The position numbers and the translations under genes are program-made. Shown here in pieces: positions 38,501 to 47,932 of a DNA stretch of 64,000 nt (position 1 is its first letter; the number at the start of each line of letters is the position of its first letter). The stretch comes from Strigops habroptila (taxonomy: Eukaryota; Chordata; Aves; Psittaciformes; Psittacidae), in assembly GCF_004027225.2 (NCBI RefSeq), contig NC_044296.2, positions 3,640,796 through 3,704,795 of the forward strand. Direction: 5' to 3'. A model generated the notes under the pieces. It was not told where the DNA came from, did not search any database, and saw only the letters and a program-made list of their open reading frames with translations.

Positions 38501-39500
38501 GAGGATATGAAGGAGTAAAGAACCTGTGGGCTTTCCATAAACTTACCCAAATCATTTGTAACAGCAGAACCTCCTGTACTTAGGTTTTACAGAGTTGCAG
38601 TTTGCCATCTGGCACTTTAATACAGGATTTTGCCCTAAATGTCACCCACTTGGACACATGCACGTGTGTAGGACCCCTCTGGAGGCACATCACCTCCTGA
38701 GGTTCAGCGAGGTAGGAATTTGGGACCAAATAACATCCTCATTTGGATGGTGTGAGGCAGAATGAGGCTTCTGTCCAAACTTCTCACCCAGGGAGCACTC
38801 AGCTGCTGGCTGAAACGGGGCTGCAGTATCTTTATGCACTAATTTGAGTGTGAAGTGAGAAACACCACGCAGCAGAGGCTGACATTAAACTGGTCTCATA
38901 CCAGCACATTATAAATAGCTTCAGTGCTGTTCCCCTCCCACCATTGCATGGAGAATCCTGCTCTCACTGGGACTCCTGAACCAGGCTTCCTGGTCAGGGT
39001 AACCACCAAAACCAAGCAATGACACACAGGAGGGCTGACACCTCAAATGCTGTTGTGTTTGGGGAGTTTTGTGCCCGTTCCTCTCTCACAGGAAAGGTGA
39101 CGTATTAAACAGGACCTCAAAAGAGAGATTTGAAATAGGTTTTTACTGAATTGAGGTGTTACAAACAAGCTGTTACAGACAGACTCCGTGTCTGCAGAAG
39201 CACATGAGCAGAAGAGTCGGTTTTTCTCCCAACGCAGCTCTACTTGTTCATTATAAAAATGCACTTTCAACTTGGGGTTAAGCCAGAGGAATACAAAATA
39301 AGAAAGTTAAAAAACCAAAAACAAAACCACCAAAACAATCCTGTCCATCAGAGTTGTGAATAAGTTACCTCCATTCTTCAATTATATACAAAAGATACTT
39401 TCCAAAGGACAGTATAAGAGGAGTTTACACAAATAAACCCTCCTGCCAACTGCAGTACTATTTACATCGCGCTGTACAAGGGTCTTCCAGGTCTTTGAGA
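35515..39500. other. Intergenic interval between convergent DAPK3 and NMRK2
   Basis: GC-rich to about 37.7 kb, then AT-richer. No exon, RNA gene or conserved reading frame was recognised. It contains one CR1 fragment (38187-38293). The right part, about 39.1-39.5 kb, is probably NMRK2 3' UTR. Confidence 0.6.
38187..38293 (+). mobile_element. CR1 LINE internal fragment
   Basis: Short forward CR1 piece: GGAGCTGCTGCGAGGGCTGG, then GAGCCAGGCTCTGAGAAAGC, then GCAGCCTGGAGAAGGGGAGA up to TTAGAGCAGCTCCAGTGC. It lacks the 3' end. Compared with other copies it has lost the GAGAAGAGAAGGCTCC segment. Confidence 0.88.
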
Positions 39501-39502
39501 CC
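39137..39502 (-). other. Probable NMRK2 3' UTR exon
   Basis: A donor, CAG/GTAAAT (39604-39601), follows the TGA by 3 nt. A strong acceptor with a C/T-rich tract ending in CTTTTTAG lies just below it, so this exon would start at 39502. No AATAAA is found on this strand; AGTAAA near 39137 is the best candidate end. An unspliced 3' UTR is the alternative. Confidence 0.5.
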
Positions 39503-39607
39503 CTAAAAAGCAAAAGGAGAAGTGTGAGCACTGGGGAGCAGGAGTGGGTCGTTTCCCACTCAGCACCTCTTGTCCCACCCCATCTGTGGTGGGACCACAT
39601 TTACCTG

Positions 39608-42600
39608 TCAGCAGTTCAAAAGCTTGTTGTGAATATCCTCAAAGACTTGGTTGTAGAGTTCATCTCGGGACTTGAGCCCATCTAAATAAACTGGAGGAGG
39701 AAGATGGAAAGAAGATGATGCAGGTTTCTGATCAGAATAAATTCCTGTAGATCAGTTTTAAAGTATTTCAGATTGACCAAATGGAGTAAAATTTTCCAAT
39801 TGGAAAATTGGAAACCCAGAACCATCTTTAAAAACTCTTATCCCATTATAAAGAATGTGCTTTGGCTCTTTTAATATGAAACAAAGGGAAGAAGTTCTGA
39901 GCTATAAAACCACATGTGTTTATCTGTACAGAGCAGGCCAGGATTCGAGCGTCCCAGTACAAGCAGAACCTTTGCCTCGCTGCAGTTCAAGTTTCCATGA
40001 ATTAAATTACTGACTTCCTTAAAACCCAAAGCCCAGGGCCAGTGTGCTTGGGGGGCTCACCAACATCAACACCACAGTCCTCCATTGCTTTCCTGTGTTT
40101 CAAGTACATGGGCCAGACGTGTCCATCAAAGAGACCCGGCGGGTCAGGAACGGTGTAGTTCCGTGTACTGCAAACAGCAAAGCAGGCAAAGAACGTCAGG
40201 ATGTGTTATCCCTGCCCAGGGCAACAAGATGTCTTTAAGGTCCTGCCCAACCCAACCTGTTCTGTGCTTTGTGCCCATGGGGACAGCACTGCCTCTTGCA
40301 CACTGTGAGAGCCTGAAGCTGATCTGAGAGCTGCTCGCTTGAATTGATGTAAAAGTCGATTGTCACAGTCCAATTTCTTATCGATAGTTGTGTGTTTTGC
40401 ACCAGGTTTATTTAGTGAAAACAGAAGCTGCAGGTGGCCAATGAAGGCAAAGCAATCTCCAAGGGTTTACTGAAGCTCATAGGGGAAGAGCTGGGCTGGG
40501 TCAGCCTGGAGAAGAGAAGGCTCCAGGAGAGCTTAGAGCAGCTCCAGTGCCTAAAGGGGCTCCAGGAAACCTGGAGAGGGGCTTTGAACAAGGGCCTGTA
40601 GGGACAGGACAAGGGGAAATGGCTTTAACCTGCCAGAGGGGAGACTGAGATGAGCTCTGAGGCAGAAGCTCTCCCTGTGAGGGTGCTGAGGCGCTGGCAC
40701 AGGGTGCCCAGAGAAGCTGTGGCTGCCCCATCCCTGGCAGTGTTCAAGGCCAGGTTGGACACAGGGGCTTGGAGCAACCTGCTCTAGTGGTAGGTGTCCC
40801 TGCCCGTGGCAGGGGCTTGGGACTGGAGGAGCTTTAAGGTCCCTTCAACCCAAACCAGTCTGGGATTCTATGTCTCTGTTCTCTTGCAGTGATGTGCTGA
40901 TTCTTCATAAAACCCACACAAAGGGAATTGCCAGATCTAAAGTTTCAGAAAAAGTCACATGGAAAGTCCTTCTCCAGAGTTTTAACTGTAATTCTGATTC
41001 ATGACACCAAGATATTCCACTTATAGCAACATGGAGGGGGGCCTGGAAAGGCTTGCCTCCAGTAGAGAGTCTTTACTGGAAGGAGGGGTTAGACTTACAT
41101 CGAAGAGTCTTCTTACCTTCTCCTCCTTTTGCACTCATCATATGGAACTGCAGGTAGTAGCGTAAGTCGAAGAGGTCTATCAGTGGTCTGGTAGGGTAGA
41201 AAGAAAGAAGGTGGCTATTTTTTTTCTGTCAGAGAAGAATGTTAAATCACCCCTGAAAAATCTTTCTGCCTCTCCCATATTTGTGTCTGTTGGAGCAACA
41301 GAAGTGTAAGTGTCCTCATTAAGACACAAGCTAATGTACAGTAGGTTTATTCACCATAGAACACAGGGGTTTGAGGTCAGAATGGTGCACCACAGAGACT
41401 GCCCACCCAAACACCTCCTGCTGTGGGGGTCAGACACTGGACTGGGGAAAGCCCTGGCGTGTGAACTGTGGCTCTTCTTGATCATTTGCCTTGGCAGGGG
41501 TCAGACTAGGTGATCGCCAGAGGTCCCTTTCCAACCCTAATGATTCTGTGATCTCCAGCTCTAGCAGCAGACTAAGCTGTGGTTCAATTGATCTGCACTG
41601 ACTTATCAGCCCCCCTGGCCTGCTGTGCTGCGGCATGTGTGGGCACACAGGTTTTTGGCAAAGGCAGCTCATCAACTCCTGTTCTTTTCCAGAGCTGGCT
41701 CTACTGCAGCTTTTCTGTGTTGAGCTGCTGTGAGGCGAAGAAATAAACCTAGAAAAATCCTTGAAGCCAAAATCTAGTTTGAACCTGGTGGGGACTCACA
41801 GACTTCCAAAAGCCAGGGAGGGTTGCACAAATGCTTATAATAGCATGAACTGAGCAAGCTATAGGTCCGGGATGGAACAGTCCCCTGGGTTATGGAAAAG
41901 CTCCCATTAACAAGACAGAGCTTCAGAGATAGTTTGTAACCTTCAGGAGATACCAAGAGTCACCTCGCTGGGGACGGGCCAAGAACACCCAGCAGTGTGC
42001 CAGCACATTCCTTCAGTTGCCATGCTTGGTACAGCTGGCCCAAGATACCATTTTCCATCCAGTTTGGAAAGTTGGGATGTGCTGCCTGTCTGATGGCATG
42101 GCTCAAACAACTCTGGGTTTCTAAGTGTCACAGCTTGTTCTCTTGAAAGAGTTTTGTAAGCAAGAGCTGGAGTCTGGAGCCAAGAATCTTTTGCTGGTCA
42201 CGTTCATAGCACATGATTTCTGCAGGTGTATATTTAGCTATTGAGAGTTTTCTCTCTTCACTGGAGTCTTCCTTCCTCTCCTGTCAAGCACTTTTCTCCC
42301 CCATGTAAAAAAGCAAAAAGGTTGATCTGTGCTCCAATTTACAATTAATTCTAACTAAGCTCAGTGTAGTGTCAACCCACAGTTATCACGTGAGGGAACT
42401 ATTCCTAAATTCCAGGGGAGATTCCATGTGGGTGAATGCAGAGTGGATTATCTCCATGTTCTCACCAACGACCTTTGCAGGTCAAGGTTTAGGCCTCGTG
42501 GAGGGAGGCCAGGAGGGAGGCCCAATGCCACCGCTCAGCACTGACCTACAGCTCCCCATGCCCTGGGAGCTCAAGGGCATGCCCTTGAGCTCCCTATGTT

Positions 42601-45600
42601 ACCTTGAGAAAGTCACCTCATGCACCTCGCTTTTCCCAGCATTTACTGGGAAATCTTCCATTTGACATGAGAAAAATTCTTTGTGCATGGTACCTCAGGG
42701 ACAAACCAGGAGGGGTTATATTAGTAAAAAGGAGGTTTTAGCCCCGGCAGCAGGGATCTAGTGTTCTTCCCTGGCAAACTGTTAATAGTTCCCCAAACCT
42801 TACTTGTAATTATAAAGCAGGAAGCCTTCAATGACCATATATGGGTATCTTTGGGAGGCTGGCTCTTTAGAGCCAGGCGTAACATTCAACCCATGGGAAC
42901 GGGCAAACTTCCACTGGGTTCTCAATCCAGGCACGGCACAGTGCTCACCATTGCCTCCATATCCAAGGAGTTCCAACACTAGTTAGAAGAAAGGGGGTGG
43001 GTGGGAAAAAAGGGTACATAATCAAATACCATGGAGCACATAGGCTGAAAGTATTAAAATAGAATTAACTTGTTAAATTGAAATTACAGAAATTTACTGT
43101 TAAATCTTAATAATTAAAAGAAATACTTAGGAAAAATATACCATTACTGCATCCTATAGCGAGCACTGCTCTTACCATCCCATTGTTTAAAAGCCGTCTT
43201 CCCCCGACTTCTATTTGATCTTTGTGGCTGAAATATAGTGAGCAATAAAACATTGCCTGCAAACTCAGCGTGATCAGTTACCTAAGATCCGATCACAACC
43301 TGGACACTACTGCAATACACAACAAAGCAAGTGTTCACTTAACAACAGTTACAGACCCTGACTTGGGCTACATTCAAATCTAAGTTCCCATTTGCACCAA
43401 CCCCAGGAACTGTGAGGAGTTTTCTTGGCTTGGTCAAGCCACTTTGGACAAAGTTCTGGGTTAATCATTTGATACGGTGTTATTAGCCAAAGCATTACAG
43501 GTGCCTGTTTATAAGTCGGCACATAAAAGAACTTAAAACGCAAATACAGCAATATGCAACTGCTAAAATTTATGTGTTCAAGAACAGCTATTTTAACTTA
43601 TAATGAAAACGCAGGTCAGCATAGCAAGACACTTGGTCACTAGTTACAGCTTTACTAGCTACTTACTAGCCTAGCTACTATAGCTTTACTGGTATTTGCC
43701 AGCTAAGCACACTAGGGAAAAGTTATAGATCTTTATGGAGACTCCAACAGAATTCCTTGACTTTCAGGGCTCATATGTGGCCAAATCTGTGCATGAGGCT
43801 TCTGGCACAGAAGCTTTTCAAAGGAGGGTGCCAGAGCACCTCACACGTCAGGGGGTGACAGAGGGATACTTTAAGTGTGTGGCCACATCTCTTGGGCTCC
43901 CACGTGTGGTGGGGTCCAGCTCTGTCCTTCCTGGGAACCCTGCAGGGATCAGTGACATGGTCCCTGCTGCTCTCCCAACTCAGCACAGCTCTTGTGCGTT
44001 CGTCTTTAGCGATCTCTTAACTGGGTTTCTGGCACAGAGCTGTCAAAGCTCCCCAGTACAACTGTCCTCCTGTATTTAAAGCAGGCAGGGGTGCTTAAAT
44101 CATAGAGTATTATTTAGAAGCAACATATTTAAATAAGGAGGAAAACCCACCATGGAGAAAATGGTTTGGCAGAGCACAGTAAATGACCTCTAGCAGAAAT
44201 CAGTAGTCTGACCCAGTTAGATCTGTTGTTAGAACTAAAGGAAGCTTTTGCTGCAGCCATTCTGGGGGTGCAGACACTGACATTTAAGTGCCAGCATCTC
44301 CTTCCCTGTCCAAAATCACCTAAAAACTATACAAAGGAGGAAAAAACCTAACATCAGAAGGTTGCTGCTCCTAAGCTGTCAAAACTTACTTGGAGAACAT
44401 GCACAAGTGTATAAACCTGTGTGTGGGGACCTGCTACAGCTGTCACCGCACGTACAAGCAGCAGTTAACGCTTTAACCCGGGGGCTCAGCGTACCTTGAA
44501 GAAGTCATCCTGGTGCACCACGCAGCAGTTGGGCAGCGCCTTTAATGAGCCTGTTGGTCAGGTGGTTTTGCCACCGTTGGTGACCCTGCAGGGAGACGGG
44601 AGAACCGAGATGCCGGGATCCCGCAGGGAACCCCCTGAGGGGAAGGAGCCCCAGTGGCGCCCGGTTTAAATTTCCCGCCTCCCCACTCTCTGACCGCCGA
44701 TTGGCTACGACCGCCCCTTCCTTTCCCGCCGGCGGCTCGCGCCGCTCGTAACGGCCTTCGGCGCTTCCCGCGCCGCTCAACGGCCGCGCTGAGGGAGCCG
44801 CCATCTCCGCCCCCGAGCCGGGGGGAAACCCGTCTCAAGATGGAGGCGGCGGCGCGGCCCCAGCCCGCGGCCCCCGGGGCGGGTGGAACGCCGGTGCCTG
44901 CCGGTGTTCGCCGCTCGACACGGTGCTGCTCAGGAGGGTTTAGCCCTCGCCGGCTGAAGCGCGGCGTGCACAGCGTGAACTTAAAGTGCCTTGAATGAAT
45001 CATCAGTGAGGGAGGCTCGCTCTTTCCTCAGAGCATGACTCAGGTTTATACCTGCGAACCCGTTTTAATATAAAAGGTCTGAATAATCTTTCTCTCCAGA
45101 GGAGGGAGCTGCCAAGTCTGTGCTTATTCAAAGGCGATAAACCCCTCGCATTGTCCTTAACCACGCCAATAGCCCAGGGTCCCGCAGATCCCTGTGCAGC
45201 CGCAGGGATGCCCCAGCTTACACACAGGATTCCTTTCAAATACAGAATAAAAGCTTTTCCTACCCAACCCCCCCCCCCCCCCCCCCCCATTTGAAGCAGT
45301 TTTTCCTCTTTATCTTCCACAGAAGCTTTTAGAAGCAAAACTCAACATCCTTTGCCACAGTTGAGGCACATTGCTCCGTCTGACCTATGACTATTTACTT
45401 CGTATTTTAGCCTATAAGCCTTAGGCGTGCACCACCCCGCAGAGCTTTAAGCAGCACAAACGAAGAGCCACCGAGTCGCACCATTTCTATAACGCTGTAA
45501 CATCACTTTACAGTCAGAGATACCACCTCCAACTCTTGGCTCAACTTATCTGCAGCAACTAAACAAGAAGACAAAGCACCACGTAGACACCGCTGACAGG

Positions 45601-45633
45601 AACTCACCCTCCGATGCCTATGATGTATTTCAT
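39608..45633 (-). CDS. NMRK2: NMRK2, nicotinamide riboside kinase 2 (frame broken as sequenced)
   Basis: Phosphorylates nicotinamide riboside to NMN (NAD salvage); muscle-enriched and also known as the integrin beta-1 binding protein MIBP. Exons in transcript order: 45633-45608 (MKYIIGIG), 44585-44495 (Walker A region, G-V-T-N-G-G-K-T, to HQDDFFK), 43227-43176, 42978-42804 (ends EGFLLYNYK), 41187-41117 (to PYDECKRRR), 40167-40061 (NYTVPDPPGLFDGHVWPMY) and 39690-39608 (stop TGA). Every junction is GT-AG. With the intended frame the protein is about 199 residues, the family length. As given, nine single-base indels interrupt the frame in exons 2-5: +1 in the T run at 44541, -1 near 44561; +1 at 43189, 43201 and 43221; +1 near 42911, 42935 and 42970; -1 near 41150. 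Exons 1, 6 and 7 are clean. A sequencing artefact is more likely than a true pseudogene. An intron begins 3 nt after the stop. Confidence 0.93.
40484..40876 (+). mobile_element. CR1 LINE 3'-end copy in NMRK2 intron 5
   Basis: Forward CR1, antisense to NMRK2, from AAGAGCTGGGCTGGGTCAGC through the complete 3' region to CCCAAACCAGTCTGGGATTC. It is the cleanest uninterrupted copy for comparing the others. It is 5'-truncated. Confidence 0.94.
41491..41553 (+). mobile_element. CR1 LINE 3' terminus, different subfamily
   Basis: A 60-bp forward terminus, GGGGTCAGACTAGGTGATCG, then AGAGGTCCCTTTCCAACCCT and the tail TGATTCTGTGAT. It belongs to a subfamily distinct from most other copies. Located in NMRK2 intron 4. 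Confidence 0.82.
42565..42594. repeat. 30-bp perfect palindrome without spacer
   Basis: GGGAGCTCAAGGGCA followed immediately by its exact reverse complement, in NMRK2 intron 4. It is not part of a recognised repeat family. Confidence 0.9.
44640..44960. promoter_or_regulatory. CpG island inside NMRK2 intron 1
   Basis: Dense CpG block just upstream of NMRK2 exon 2, with AAGATGGAGGCGGCGG (about 44836-44851) on the + strand, a YY1-like element typical of a + strand start site. It may be an alternative or antisense promoter. No downstream + strand exon was recognised, though an open frame of about 50 codons starts at that ATG. Confidence 0.5.
45268..45288 (+). repeat. Poly-C run of 21
   Basis: Twenty-one consecutive C (G on the NMRK2 strand) in NMRK2 intron 1. 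Such runs are hard to sequence and often mark gap-filled or low-coverage assembly. Confidence 0.9.
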
Positions 45634-45800
45634 CTCCGCAGCGCTGCCTCCTCAGCAGGAACAAAAAAAACCAAACTCAGAAACGCTGCGATTACTCCTA
45701 ACGGGACAAACCCCACACCTGAGCCTCTCCCCTCCGTACCCCCTCACTCAACCCGGCTTCTCCTCCCTCTTCATTGAGGCAGAAGCGGTTTTGCCCCTCA

Positions 45801-46002
45801 TTTATAGCGGCCGCGCGCAGCGCCCGCCCCTGCCACCGCCTCTCCCCGCCCCGGCTGCTGATGGGGAGCCCTGTGACTATCATGAGCCCCACACGGTGTA
45901 TTTGGAGCCGGGCTCAGCCGCGCTCCGCGGCTGGGGACATGCGCGCTGCCGCGGCACCTGTTCCCCCCCCGGGACCCCCCTCGCTGCCCCCGCTATAAAT
46001 AA
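45801..46002 (-). promoter_or_regulatory. NMRK2 promoter: TATA box, E-box and MEF2 site
   Basis: On the - strand TATAAA lies at 45806-45801, about 165 nt before the ATG. Upstream are a CACCTG E-box (45955-45960) and CTATAAATAA (45993-46002), a perfect fit to the MEF2 consensus YTAWWWWTAR. An E-box plus MEF2 site is the classic myogenic arrangement and agrees with the muscle expression known for NMRK2. Occupancy is inferred. Confidence 0.62.
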
Positions 46003-47667
46003 CCCTTTGGCGAGCTCTTCCTTTGCCTAACTTAGTCATGGAGGCGGGTGGAAATGTCAGTCCTCGTTATGGTGCTTTTGGGAGGTGGGTGAGGGTGTAA
46101 GGAAGTGTTGGGGTTCCTCTGCCTTGAAGCCTTCCTCTTCATCCCCTCTCCTCCTTCTCTCTCCCATCCTAATTTCACTGTTTAAAATGCATCCAGGAGG
46201 TTTTTTTTGCTTCCCTAAACTTATGATAGGAAAAGTAAGGGAACGAAATGATCTTTTTCACTCCTTTCAGTGAAGCCATTCAGAGAAATGAATATGCAGA
46301 GGCTGAGGAGTGAATCCATTTGGACCAATATCTTCTGAACTTTTAGGAGGGACTCCTTGAACACTTTATTCTGTGTCCATAGGCACAAAGTCAAAATGCC
46401 AGTAGCTTTCTGAAGGGCCTCCTGCTCTGCAGTTCACTCGTGTAAAGTATTGCTTTTTAAGGTGACTTCTTCCTCAAGTGAAAACCCCTCACCACATGTA
46501 CACCTTGGGGAAAATGGGCTTTAATTGTTTTAGATGCTTCTAAAATCAGGGCTGCCTTGAGAGGTGTTATGCGAAGGCAGAGTTAGCCACAGCTCTGGAT
46601 GGCTTTTCAGCTCAATGTGATGTGAAGTGTATAGTTCTTTTTTTAAAGAATAGTTTGTCTAATAGAGCTTAAACCATCCAAACCATTGTGTGCTTTTGTT
46701 CTTCCTTTGTATAAAATCAGTCTACGGAAGCATTAAAAGGCACACTCAAAGATTCCTTGTCCTATGCTGGTTTGTAAAGTAATTGTAAAAGCCTTAGTTA
46801 CCCAAATACCTCAGTGCGTGGTGTCCTGTTCCTCCTCTTTACAGCTTTGGAGCCTGCAGAGCTGATTCTTGCGCTGCGATCTGGTGCTGATGGCTGGGTG
46901 TGCAGCACACAAGTGCTGTGCAGGGCTTGCCCCTGGCTGAAGGTGAATGTGGAGGCTGTTGTTCCAGCGGGTGATTTGCCCTGGGCTCCGAGGAGGAAAC
47001 AGACACTGGTTCTATTCCAGTTTTTGCAGTGCCTCCATCAATTCTCACTGGCTACAAAGCATTGTCTCTTGAGCTTTTCCAGCTGTTACAGCATCTAATC
47101 TGGAATTTAACCATCCAGACCTTGAGGAAGGTGTTCTTGAAGGAGTATTCCTAAAACCCACTCCAGCCACACAGCCAACCGCTGACCCAGAGCATCGGGA
47201 TGCTCCTCGGGTGCACAGCGGGGTCCCATACATGGGAGCTGTCCCATACACTCTGGGTTTGGAGCACTATTAGGCAGGACATTCCCTAAATAACACAATG
47301 TCCATGGAAGCCTATAGAATGTTTTAGCTTTGCAGTTAATAGCATCTCATTTGTCCAATGTGGTTTCCTATGGCTTAATCATCTCTCACCTTATTTGGAT
47401 CCCTGGTATTTTGTGGATACCTTTTCCTCAAATTGCTTGACATCACTAACTTTTGTTCAGAACAACTGCTCCTAAACTGTATTTAACTTGAATTTTTCTG
47501 CTTGTATTTCAGGCCTGCAGTATTTTGGGACCTAAAATCTTGTTTGTCTCGCTGCCGTTATGTCAGTTGATCTAATAAAAGATGTTACTTTTGCCTACAA
47601 AGCTATTTCATGCGTATCAGCTGTAAAGTCAAGGCCCGGTGCTTTGATAAAATGAGCTTATCATGAA

Positions 47668-47932
47668 TAATCATAGAATAATCATAATGGTTTGGGTTGG
47701 AAGGGACCTTAAAGCTCTTCCAGTTCCAACCCCCTGCCACAGGCAGGGACACCTTCCACTAGAGCAGGTTGCTCCAAGCCCCTGTGTCCAACCTGGCCTT
47801 GAACACTGCCAGGGATGGGGCAGCCACAGCTTCTCTGGGCACCCTGTGCCAGCGCCTCAGCACCCTCACAGGGAAGAGCTTCTGCCTCAGAGCTCATCTC
47901 AATCTCCCCTCTGGCAGGTTAAAGCCATTGTA
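47668..47932 (-). mobile_element. CR1 LINE 3'-end fragment
   Basis: Reverse CR1 from AATCATAGAATAATCATAAT (terminal repeat) and GGTTTGGGTTGGAAGGGACC through GGGGCAGCCACAGCTTCTC to CTGGCAGGTTAAAGCCATTG. It is very close in sequence to the copies at 51441 and 11746. Confidence 0.94.
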
